Of a stretch of 12,461 nucleotides of DNA, positions 1-6,614 are shown piece after piece. The position numbers and the translations under genes were made by a program. The DNA comes from an uncultured Propionibacteriaceae bacterium. Lineage in GTDB: Bacteria > Actinomycetota > Actinomycetes > Propionibacteriales > Propionibacteriaceae. The number at the start of each line of letters is the position of its first letter. Within the stretch, counting starts at the first letter, position 1. Below the pieces are notes generated by a model that made no database searches, was not told where the DNA came from, and saw only the letters and a list, made by a program, of their open reading frames with translations. The DNA lies in assembly GCA_936941515.1 (NCBI GenBank), contig CAKZJI010000357.1, positions 1-12,461 of the forward strand, written 5' to 3'.

Positions 1-307
1 CGAGGGCGACGGCATTGGGTTCAGCGTGCAGACTCACCGTCGACCAGGTCGACCAGCCCGGCGCGGGCGCATCAGCAAAAGCCAGCACATCGATGCGCAC
101 CTCTTCAGCGGCATCGACCATACCGTCGGCGCGCGGAGTGCCGCCGACGGCCTCGACCACGGCCTGGGCAACCTGAGGGCCAGTCGAAGGCATCTGTGTC
201 GGCTCGGCCAGGTGCTCAGGCAGGTCTTGCGGATCCAGCGGTCGCTCTGCGGCCGGCTGATCACCGCCGGGAAGGCGTGCTGCAGGGGAGACGTTGTCGT
301 CACTCAT
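1..307 (-). CDS. SUFU (suppressor of fused)-like domain protein, 5' part only
   Basis: The minus-strand frame is open from an ATG at 307-305 to the window edge (102 codons seen) and has strongly coding-like third positions. The first 70 or so residues are acidic, Pro/Ala-rich and probably disordered. Around residues 76-100 the chain becomes domain-like, with VRIDVLAFADAPAPGW followed by STWSTVSLHAEPNA. This resembles the start of bacterial SUFU-family domains (a hydrophobic strand, then a 'tvST.gLs' strand), so the family call is moderate; the catalytic or binding role of such bacterial proteins is not established. An AGGA (complement of 315-318) sits 7 bases before the ATG. The C-terminal part lies outside the window. 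The gene is divergent from the channel gene at 433 and appears unrelated to the biosynthetic operon. Confidence 0.6.
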   Translation of the reverse strand, partial: MSDDNVSPAARLPGGDQPAAERPLDPQDLPEHLAEPTQMPSTGPQVAQAVVEAVGGTPRADGMVDAAEEVRIDVLAFADAPAPGWSTWSTVSLHAEPNAVAL

Positions 308-333
308 GCCTTGATCCTGTCATGTTGATGGCT

Positions 334-345
334 CGGACGCGTCCG
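334..345. promoter_or_regulatory. 12-bp perfect palindrome in the divergent intergenic region
   Basis: CGGACGCGTCCG is a perfect 12-bp palindrome lying between the two divergent genes, 27 bases before the SUFU-like start and 88 bases before the mscS-family start. It is followed by a G-rich stretch and six T (353-358). The palindrome has no loop, and both flanking genes start here rather than end, so an operator is more likely than a terminator. Function is unknown. Confidence 0.3.
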
Positions 346-432
346 GGGAGGGTTTTTTCTTGCCCGGAGTGGGAAGGTGGAAGTGTTACCAAGAGCACAT
401 CTGTCACCTGAACCCGACCGCGAAGGGAGACC

Positions 433-1290
433 ATGCCTCCGCTGAAGTCCGACGTGTGGACCTGGGACACGCTGATCCACATCCTCATCATCATCGCCCT
501 TGCGATAGTTGCCCGCTGGCTGCTACGCAAAGGCGTCGACTGGACGATTCGCCTCATGGTGTCGCGCTCGGAAAAGCGCGAGGCCACCATGCCCGGGCGC
601 ACCCGCCGTATCCTCGCCGAAGCGACAGGTGCGACTCTCGACAGGCAGAATCAGCGCACGACAACCGTCGGCGGACTGCTCTCGAATGTCGGCGTTGCCA
701 TCATCATCATCGTCGCCCTGCTGTCGGGATTCAGCACCATTGGCATCAAGATCACCCCAATCCTGACCTCCGCCGGAATCGTCGGCGTCGCCCTGGCCTT
801 CGGCGCGCAAACGCTCGTCAAGGATGTCCTGGCGGGACTTTTCATCATCTTCGAGGACCAGTACGGGATCGGCGACGCGGTGCGCATCAACGAGGTCGAG
901 GGGGTTATCGAGGACGTCGGACTGAGGGTGACGCGCATCCGCGACTGGAACGGCGTGGCCTGGTACCTGCGCAACGGCGAGATCACCAAGGTCGGCAACG
1001 TCACCCAGGGGTGGACGACCTCCTTCACCGATATCAAGGTTCATTCGCTGGAGGATCCGAACCAGGTCATCAGGATCATCCGGAAGGTGCTCGACGAGTT
1101 GGCCGTCGAGTTCGACGAGGTCCTCATCGACAAGCCCATGGTGCTGGGCGTCGGGGACATCACCGGCGACACCATGACCTTCCAGGTCATGACGAAGTGC
1201 CTTGCCAACAAGCAGTTCGACGTGCTGCGCGCGCTCCGCCGGGACTGCAAGAATGCCTTCGACGCGGCACACATTCGCGGGGCGTTCTGA
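433..1290 (+). CDS. MscS-family small-conductance mechanosensitive ion channel
   Basis: This 285-residue inner-membrane protein would release solutes during hypo-osmotic shock. Three hydrophobic segments are visible at about residues 13-31, 82-103 and 107-142. The third is the pore-lining helix of the family: Gly/Ala-rich (SAGIVGVALAFGAQTLVKDV), continuing into LAGLFIIFEDQYGIGDAVRI, the conserved entry to the cytoplasmic beta domain. The remaining 140 residues form the soluble vestibule. The length matches the minimal MscS type. The start is fixed by GAAGGGAG at 422-429, 3 bases before the ATG. A longer open frame at 360-1337 overlaps it in another phase but has no family features. The gene is separated by 178 bases from the biosynthetic operon and is probably resident housekeeping DNA. 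Confidence 0.93.
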   Translation: MPPLKSDVWTWDTLIHILIIIALAIVARWLLRKGVDWTIRLMVSRSEKREATMPGRTRRILAEATGATLDRQNQRTTTVGGLLSNVGVAIIIIVALLSGFSTIGIKITPILTSAGIVGVALAFGAQTLVKDVLAGLFIIFEDQYGIGDAVRINEVEGVIEDVGLRVTRIRDWNGVAWYLRNGEITKVGNVTQGWTTSFTDIKVHSLEDPNQVIRIIRKVLDELAVEFDEVLIDKPMVLGVGDITGDTMTFQVMTKCLANKQFDVLRALRRDCKNAFDAAHIRGAF

Positions 1291-1298
1291 GTCGACCT

Positions 1299-1334
1299 TG
1301 TGGACACCACGTCATCCACATGACTTGTGTCACA
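1299..1334. repeat. Short inverted and direct repeats downstream of the channel gene
   Basis: TGTGGA (1299-1304) and TCCACA (1315-1320) form a 6-bp inverted repeat with a 10-base loop. CACATGA occurs twice (1317-1323 and 1331-1337), and TGTG-T-CACA (1326-1334) is a small palindrome. No T-run follows, so this is not a convincing intrinsic terminator. It could be a weak terminator or a protein-binding site. Confidence 0.25.
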
Positions 1335-1428
1335 TGATTCCCGGACCATCATCAAGCAGATGCTCACCCAACTGTAATGATTTCTGTTCTGAATCTGGAC
1401 ATGCTCTGACCTGCATTCAATGATCAAT

Positions 1429-1455
1429 TCCGTGCGATATTCCACAACGCACGGA
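1429..1455. promoter_or_regulatory. 8-bp inverted repeat just upstream of the operon's first gene (candidate operator)
   Basis: TCCGTGCG (1429-1436) and CGCACGGA (1448-1455) are a perfect 8-bp inverted repeat separated by an 11-base AT-rich spacer. The right arm touches the ribosome binding site GAGAGG-like stretch (1455-1459) of the SbnI-like gene, whose ATG is at 1469. The spacer contains GATATT (1436-1441), a possible -10 element, but no good -35 is seen at the right distance. The repeat could be an operator that blocks the promoter, or an RNA hairpin that hides the start site. SbnI in Staphylococcus also acts as a DNA-binding regulator, so autoregulation is a reasonable inference. Confidence 0.45.
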
Positions 1456-1468
1456 GAGGTCGCAGACA

Positions 1469-2105
1469 ATGACAACAGAAAGCATCCCCACGCGGCTGCT
1501 CGTGTGGCACGAGCAGACCGATCCGACCAAGCTCCTCAGGATCACCGACGCGATCAGGAGGGGGGATCCCCTTCCCCCCATCGAGGCCATGGCGATCGGC
1601 CACAAATTCCTCGTCCTCGACGGTGCGCACCGGGCCCAAGCCCACCAGTACTGCCATCGATCTGAGATCCGAGCCCGCCTCCACAACCTCCCCCTCAGCG
1701 CGGAAGTACCAGGCTGGAGCCACTCCATACCCCGCGATGCAGCAGCGAAACTGGCTCACCTACTCCTCCCCGTGGACGCTCTCGGTCAGGCGGAACATCG
1801 TCCTGCACGGGGTGCGCCGTCAGGTGGGGACCGCTTCACAACGACCGCGCGACATCTTTCTCGCCTGCCACCGGATCGCGCGAGTTGCCTACGCGCATGG
1901 AATCAGACCTCTCGGCCCGGAGTTCTCCAACGCTCCGACGATCGACGCCGCCACCATGACCTGGCCCCCGCCGAACGTGGGCACGTTGTGGGCCATCGCC
2001 AGCAGTCTCGGACCCCTGCCCGCAACTGTGACCCGGTTCGCCCCGATCCTCCGGCACGACGCCATCGGGGATTCCGCGATGACACCCGTCACCTCCGCCG
2101 CGTGA
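1469..2105 (+). pseudogene. sbnI: SbnI-like ParB/sulfiredoxin-fold protein (O-phosphoserine-forming kinase/regulator), with an apparent +1 frameshift
   Basis: Staphylococcal SbnI is an ATP-dependent free L-serine kinase that supplies O-phospho-L-serine to SbnA and also regulates transcription. The first frame (1469 to about 1771) matches its N-terminal half: a WHE motif (residues 13-15, aligning with the HE around SbnI Glu20), the LVLDGAHRAQ motif (residues 49-58) and PGWSHSIP (81-88), equivalent to the W-H-VP segment. Further on, the matching sequence is in the next frame: FLACHRIARVAYAHG, then PLPATVTRF, which aligns with the PAGVTRF of SbnI, ending at the stop at 2103-2105. Third-position GC moves to the second frame between about 1750 and 1795. 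The joined product would be about 211 residues, against about 254 for SbnI. The cause may be a real inactivating indel, a sequence error, or a +1 slip at CCC-G (1769-1772). If read in the first frame only, the ORF ends at 2197 with non-homologous sequence. Confidence 0.6.
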
Positions 2106-2204
2106 CGACCCGCGCCAATTCCGCCCCACCACTGGATGAGGGGCAGCCGCGTGGACGATGCTCCTGTTCAGGCAGGGACTCCATACGAGACCAATAGGAA
2201 AATC

Positions 2205-3110
2205 ATGATCAAAAACACAAGCCCTCTGACCGTGAAAAATGTCTCGAAAACATTCCGTGGCTCCAGCGGAGAAGCCATCAAGGCCGTGCAAGACGTGTCA
2301 TTCACCGTTGAGCGTGGTGAGGTTGTGGCATTCCTCGGCCCGAACGGCGCCGGGAAGTCCACCACCATCGACATGGCTCTCGGCCTCACCCGCCCCGACA
2401 GCGGCCAGATCGAGGTCTTCGGTACTGACCCGCTCAGCGCGGCCCGGTCGGGACGCTGCACCGCGATGACACAGACCGGCGGGTTGCTGCCCGACCTCAC
2501 GATTGGGCAGACCATGGAGATCATCTCCTCGCTCTATCGTGGCTCCCACATGAATGCCTGCATGGAGCGAGCAAGGATCACGCATCTGGCCGATCGGCAG
2601 GTGTCGATGTGCTCGGGAGGCGAGCGCCAACGACTTCGCTTCGCACTGGCTCTGCTGCCCGATCCTGACTTCCTCATCCTCGACGAGCCCACTGCGGGGA
2701 TGGATGTGGAGGCGCGCCGGGACTTCTGGGCAGAGATCCACGAGGACACGCGTCGTGGTCGGACAATTCTGTTCGCAACGCACTACCTCGACGAGGTGGA
2801 CGAGTTCGCCGATCGGGTCATCCTCATCAAGGAGGGCCGCGTCATCGCCGACGACACCTCCGACGCGATCCGCACCATGTCGGGGGGTTGCACCGTTACG
2901 GCGACCATTCCCGACTTCTCCCTGGCACGACTGAATCTGCCGGGCACCCAACTCATCAAGCAGGGCGGCGCACGCGTTGATCTGCACCATCCCGATTCCG
3001 ATGCCCTCGCAGCGCGAGTCATCCAGCTCGGCGGCACCGACCTGCGCGTGGTCCCCCGCAGCCTCGACGACGCCTTCCTCGCTCTCACCTCAACCACCAA
3101 GGAGTCCTGA
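2205..3110 (+). CDS. ABC transporter ATP-binding protein, DrrA/CcmA-type exporter subunit
   Basis: This 301-residue protein is the energising subunit of an ABC-2 exporter. It carries Walker A GPNGAGKST (residues 45-53), the Q-loop Gln90, a signature motif CSGGERQRL (136-144, a Cys in place of the usual Leu), Walker B FLILDEPTAGMD (156-167) and the switch His193 in ATHYLDE. The C-terminal 80 residues form the extra domain seen in drug and polysaccharide exporters of the DrrA/NodI type. The stretch between the Q-loop and the signature is rather short. I chose the ATG at 2205, with AGGAA at 2196-2200; an upstream in-frame ATG at 2136 would add 23 unconserved residues and lacks a binding site. 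The start lies 99 bases after the SbnI-like gene, and the permease follows at once. The likely role is export of, or immunity to, the cluster product. Confidence 0.93.
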   Translation: MIKNTSPLTVKNVSKTFRGSSGEAIKAVQDVSFTVERGEVVAFLGPNGAGKSTTIDMALGLTRPDSGQIEVFGTDPLSAARSGRCTAMTQTGGLLPDLTIGQTMEIISSLYRGSHMNACMERARITHLADRQVSMCSGGERQRLRFALALLPDPDFLILDEPTAGMDVEARRDFWAEIHEDTRRGRTILFATHYLDEVDEFADRVILIKEGRVIADDTSDAIRTMSGGCTVTATIPDFSLARLNLPGTQLIKQGGARVDLHHPDSDALAARVIQLGGTDLRVVPRSLDDAFLALTSTTKES

Positions 3111-3111
3111 C

Positions 3112-3906
3112 ATGACCGCCCAAGCGCTTCCCGCAGTCGCCACTCCCAAGGCCCGCCACCGATCCGCCATCTCGCTGAAGTACTTGTGGTGCGAGATGCG
3201 TCGCCCCTTCCGGCGTTCGACGATGCTGTTCAACCTCGCCCTCCCCGCAGTTCTGTACCTGGCCCTGTTCCGCACCGTCCACACCGCCGAGCTGCCGGAC
3301 GGGAACTTCGCGATGTGGATGATGATCGGCATCGCTGTCTACGGAGCGGCCACTGCGAGCACCAGCTACGCAGCCTCCATCTCCGTCGACGAGGCCAACG
3401 GGTGGACCCGCACCATCCGCCTGACGCCGTTGTCGTCGGTCGGGTACGTGCTGGTGAAGGTCCTCTGCGCCATGGCCATCGCCCTGGCCCCGACCCTGCT
3501 CATCGGTCTCATCGGGCTGTTGACCGGAGCTCACGGCACGCTGCGGGTCTGGGTAATCGGACTGGGGGCGGCTTGGCTCAGCTCAGCAATCTTCTCCGCC
3601 TTCGGCCTGGCTCTCGGACTGTCCCTGCGTCCCGAGGTCGTCATGCACGTCCCCGGCCTGGTCATCACCGGTCTGGCGTTCCTGGGCAACGTCTTCGTCC
3701 CCCTCAGCGGGACGATGCTCACCATTGGCCGCTGGAGCCCCGCCTACGGCATCACCGCGCTGGCTCGTTACCCGCTCACCAACGGCATCGACATCGGGGG
3801 CGGCCACGACTCCCTGACGGCTGCCCTCATCGGCACCTTCTGCTGGTTCGCCGGATTCGTGTTCTGGGCCTCCCGTCGATTTACCAAGAGCACGGGTCGT
3901 CAGTGA
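3112..3906 (+). CDS. ABC-2 type transporter permease
   Basis: This 264-residue integral membrane partner of the preceding ATPase has six predicted membrane helices at about residues 38-54, 68-88, 112-137, 147-172, 180-198 and 236-254. Between helices 2 and 3 lies the cytoplasmic EANGWTRTIRLTPLS segment, typical of ABC-2 permeases ('E..G..r.lr.tPls'), which couples to the ATPase. The start is set by AAGGAG at 3099-3104, 7 bases before the ATG, inside the end of the ATPase gene; only one base separates the two frames. An in-frame ATG at 2977 would overlap the ATPase heavily and is rejected. The substrate cannot be read from sequence. Confidence 0.9.
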   Translation: MTAQALPAVATPKARHRSAISLKYLWCEMRRPFRRSTMLFNLALPAVLYLALFRTVHTAELPDGNFAMWMMIGIAVYGAATASTSYAASISVDEANGWTRTIRLTPLSSVGYVLVKVLCAMAIALAPTLLIGLIGLLTGAHGTLRVWVIGLGAAWLSSAIFSAFGLALGLSLRPEVVMHVPGLVITGLAFLGNVFVPLSGTMLTIGRWSPAYGITALARYPLTNGIDIGGGHDSLTAALIGTFCWFAGFVFWASRRFTKSTGRQ

Positions 3907-3939
3907 CAGATTCGGCCGATCTCCGGAAGGAGCAGTGTT

Positions 3940-4875
3940 ATGACCAAGCCCCTCATTGCAGTGGTCACCGCGGGCCAAGGAGCGCAGAAGCCTCGCCTGC
4001 TCACGCCATGGCTCAAGGTCCCCGGCGTCACGGAGAAGCTTGCTGCATGGTCCGCTCAGGCCGATGTGGACCTCGTCGAGCTCGGTACCAGGGCGAATGC
4101 AGAAACCTTGGCAGCGACCGAGAATGCGCAGCCACTACTGGTCTGTCTCGGAGTCCTCGTCTCGGATCTCCTGACCGACCAGAACATTGTGCTCGCAGGA
4201 CACTCCGTGGGCGAGCTGACAGCAGCGTGTCTCGCCGGGGTAGTTGATCCCGGGACGGCCGTCACTCTTGCACGACGGCGTGGACTGGCCATGGCGCGGG
4301 CCTGCGCTCTCCACCCGACCACCATGGCGGCCATCATTGGTGACAATCCGGATGACGTCCTCCGGCGGCTCTCGGAACTGGGACTCACGGCTGCCAACAT
4401 CAACGGAGGCGGACAGATTGTTGCGGCCGGCTCCACCGACGCGATCGCGGAACTGGTGGCGACCCCTCCCAACGGGACCGCAGTCAAGCCGTTGCGAGTT
4501 GCTGGCGCCTTTCACACCAAGTACATGACACCTGCGCAGGACGCTTTCGCCCAAGCTGCTCAGGACGTCACCTTCTCCGACCCGCAGCACCCGATCATCT
4601 CCAACCTCGACGGGCAGGAGATCCGGTCCGGCAATGACCTGCGTGAACGGCTGATTGCCCAGGTGACCGCGCCAGTTCGATGGGATCTCTGCATCCAGCA
4701 GATCGCGGATCGTCAGCCGGAACTCGCCCTATCGGCCCCTCCGGGGAAGGTGCAGGCGTCGCTCTTGTCTCGGCAGATCCCGGACCTCGCGACGGTCTGC
4801 ATCACCACACCACGGGAGGCAGCCCAGGCTGCACAGCGGATCGACCAGTCCGTATCCGTCCTTCAGGGGGCATGA
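3940..4875 (+). CDS. FabD-like malonyl-CoA:carrier-protein acyltransferase
   Basis: The 311-residue protein has the full set of acyltransferase motifs. GQGAQ is at residues 12-16, and GHSVGEL (87-93) has the nucleophile Ser89. An Arg-rich ARRRG (111-115) aligns its last Arg with the carboxylate-binding Arg of FabD. AGAFHT (189-193) has the catalytic His192, and TAPVRW (243-248) corresponds to the usual 'npV.W' motif. The retained Arg and the AFHT sequence suggest malonyl-type rather than monocarboxylic substrates. GGAAGGAG at 3925-3932 fixes the start. It sits next to a ligase and a carrier protein but with no ketosynthase in the window, so it may load the carrier at 6377, act with a distant synthase, or hydrolyse wrongly loaded acyl groups. 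It is unlikely to be the housekeeping fabD, because none of the usual fab genes flank it. Confidence 0.85.
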   Translation: MTKPLIAVVTAGQGAQKPRLLTPWLKVPGVTEKLAAWSAQADVDLVELGTRANAETLAATENAQPLLVCLGVLVSDLLTDQNIVLAGHSVGELTAACLAGVVDPGTAVTLARRRGLAMARACALHPTTMAAIIGDNPDDVLRRLSELGLTAANINGGGQIVAAGSTDAIAELVATPPNGTAVKPLRVAGAFHTKYMTPAQDAFAQAAQDVTFSDPQHPIISNLDGQEIRSGNDLRERLIAQVTAPVRWDLCIQQIADRQPELALSAPPGKVQASLLSRQIPDLATVCITTPREAAQAAQRIDQSVSVLQGA

Positions 4876-6338
4876 TGCTCATCCCCGAGTACTTCCTCAC
4901 AGCCTGTTCGGACCATGCTGAGCGCCTGGCGATCATCACCCACAATGACGTTGTGACGTGGGCCGAACTGGCGACTCGCGTCGACGGTTTTCGGCGCTGG
5001 CTGCGGGACCATGGCGTGCACCGCCAGGACAGGGTCGTTCTCCAGACGCCAAGCACCGTAGGCACGGTAGCCCTCATGTGGGCCTGCCTGCTCGACGGCG
5101 TGACGATGGTCCCGGTGCACCAGGACCTCACTGCCTCCCAGGTGCAGCAAGTCATCGACGACTGCCGTCCAGCTCTGGTGTGTGGCAGCCCGGACCTCGT
5201 CCAACTCCTCAACTCCCCCGGAATGAAGACAAGCACACCTCCAACGCGGCCGGAGTCAACGAGTATTCTGCCGTCCTTGTCCCGGGTCAGCCCCGATGAC
5301 CTTGCGATGCTCATCTATACGTCCGGCACGACGGGTCTCCCGAAGGGGATCATGTGTCCCCACCGGCAGGTCGCCACCGCCGCACGGATCGTCCATGACT
5401 GTCTCGGGTACCGCACGGACGACGTCATTCTCTGTCGCCTGCCGTTGTCCTTCGACTACGGGCTCTATCAGATTCTGATGTCTGCCATCTCCGGTAGCGC
5501 GGTTGTCCTGCGGGACGGAGGCGCGCAGGACCGCAACCTGGTGCGCGACATCGCCCGTCACGGCGTCACTGTCGTTCCAGTCGTGCCGTCCATGGCGTCA
5601 ATGCTCATCACCCTGCAGCGTCGTGATCAGTTGCCGACCATCGTCAGACTGTTCACGAATACCGGGGCGCGTCTGGCACCCGAGACCGCGAACCAGTTGC
5701 TCGCAAGCTTCCCCGGCTCCCGCTATGCGTCGATGTATGGCATGACGGAGTGCAAGCGCATCTCCATCCTTCCGGTGGAGGAGTACGAGACGCATCCGGA
5801 CAGCGTGGGAAGAGCTCTGCCCAGCACTCACGTCGAGATCGTTGACGCTCAGGGAGTTCCGGTTCCGGCGGGCGAGCACGGGGAGATCACGGTGTCCGGC
5901 CCGACCGTGATGAACGGCTACTGGCAGGTGCCGAACAGTCCCAGTGGACGATTCCGACCCAGCGGCCACGGCCTCACTCTGTTCACCGGTGATCGCGGCT
6001 GGATGGATGAGGAGGGACGTCTCTACCTCCTCGGGCGCGACGACGAGATCGTCAAGCATCACGGCATCCGAATCAGCCTGCAGGAGATCGAGATAGCCGC
6101 CGAAGCCGCGCCGGGCGTCGACGCAGTCATCGCTCTCAAGCCGGCCTCCGACTCGGCCCCCATTGAAATCGCCTACTGCGGCAGCACGAGTCCCGAGAAC
6201 CTGGCCCGCCATCTCGAAACCGTCCTGGACCGGGCGCGACGACCCCAATTCATCCACCAACTCCAGCAGATCCCCCTGACCCGTAACGGGAAACCAAACC
6301 GGTCAGCAGCCGCCGAGGCCATCCGCTCAAGGGCGTGA
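4872..6338 (+). CDS. AMP-forming acyl/aminoacyl ligase (ANL superfamily, stand-alone adenylation enzyme)
   Basis: This 488-residue enzyme would activate a carboxylic or amino acid as an acyl-AMP and transfer it to a thiol, most likely the phosphopantetheine of the carrier protein encoded next. Visible core motifs are the P-loop YTSGTTGLPKG (149-159), FDYGLYQ (194-200) in the substrate-pocket region, MYGMTECKR (288-296), TGDRGWMDEEGRLYLLGR (372-389), the hinge and A8 loop DEIVKHHGIRI (391-401) and the C-terminal catalytic Lys474 in LTRNGKPNR. No carrier domain is fused. FDYG places an Asp where amino-acid adenylating domains have the amine-binding Asp, but this motif also occurs in acyl ligases, so substrate class is open. 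The ATG at 4872 overlaps the previous stop in ATGA; AGGGGG precedes it. A 192-base upstream extension in frame (from 4680) lies inside the acyltransferase gene and is rejected. Confidence 0.9.
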   Translation: MMLIPEYFLTACSDHAERLAIITHNDVVTWAELATRVDGFRRWLRDHGVHRQDRVVLQTPSTVGTVALMWACLLDGVTMVPVHQDLTASQVQQVIDDCRPALVCGSPDLVQLLNSPGMKTSTPPTRPESTSILPSLSRVSPDDLAMLIYTSGTTGLPKGIMCPHRQVATAARIVHDCLGYRTDDVILCRLPLSFDYGLYQILMSAISGSAVVLRDGGAQDRNLVRDIARHGVTVVPVVPSMASMLITLQRRDQLPTIVRLFTNTGARLAPETANQLLASFPGSRYASMYGMTECKRISILPVEEYETHPDSVGRALPSTHVEIVDAQGVPVPAGEHGEITVSGPTVMNGYWQVPNSPSGRFRPSGHGLTLFTGDRGWMDEEGRLYLLGRDDEIVKHHGIRISLQEIEIAAEAAPGVDAVIALKPASDSAPIEIAYCGSTSPENLARHLETVLDRARRPQFIHQLQQIPLTRNGKPNRSAAAEAIRSRA

Positions 6339-6376
6339 CGGCGAAGGCCAACACCCACAGACGAAAGGAAACCACC

Positions 6377-6610
6377 ATGACCCAGGCCGAGTTCAACCAG
6401 TTCATCGAGTCCACCTGCTCCGCGACGATCGTGGATCCCGACCGTCCTTTGGTCGATCAGGGCATCGACTCCCTCGGAATGCTCACCCTCATGGTCGCTA
6501 TCGAGGACAGCCTCGGCATCGAACTGGATCCCGAGTCCCTCGCCGACGGTAGGGGTTCCACGCCCTCCGGTCTTCTGTCCCTTGTCGAGCAGCTGAAAGC
6601 GACGGTGTGA
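6377..6610 (+). CDS. Stand-alone acyl/peptidyl carrier protein
   Basis: The 77-residue protein has the carrier-protein fold pattern and the phosphopantetheine attachment motif GIDSLGML, with Ser32 as the modified residue, after an acidic first helix and before a hydrophobic helix II (LTLMVAIEDSLGIEL). The start is fixed by AAAGGAA (6364-6370), 6 bases before the ATG; an in-frame GTG at 6335 would add 14 basic residues that do not fit the family. It lies 38 bases after the ligase stop and is presumably the acceptor for both the ligase and the acyltransferase. A dedicated carrier protein outside an NRPS or PKS megasynthase suggests a small product assembled by free-standing enzymes. Confidence 0.92.
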   Translation: MTQAEFNQFIESTCSATIVDPDRPLVDQGIDSLGMLTLMVAIEDSLGIELDPESLADGRGSTPSGLLSLVEQLKATV

Positions 6611-6614
6611 CGAC

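Noticed and set aside
523..1272. A 249-codon minus-strand frame opposite the channel gene
   Set aside because: It is an antisense shadow in high-GC coding DNA, acidic and repetitive, with no recognisable domain.
360..1337. A 325-codon plus-strand frame overlapping the channel gene
   Set aside because: Its product is rich in Arg, His and Gly with no domain pattern; the 433-1290 frame has the MscS motifs and a ribosome binding site.
1299..1337. An intrinsic terminator after the channel gene
   Set aside because: The 6-bp stem has a long loop and no T-run follows, so it is listed only as a repeat.
2136..2204. A possible small precursor peptide (23 codons) before the ABC ATPase
   Set aside because: It is simply the in-frame upstream extension of the ATPase gene, has no ribosome binding site and no Ser/Thr/Cys-rich core.
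3186..4247. A 353-codon plus-strand frame across the permease and acyltransferase genes
   Set aside because: It crosses two genes with clear family motifs in other frames and is Arg/His/Pro-rich, as expected of an out-of-frame reading.
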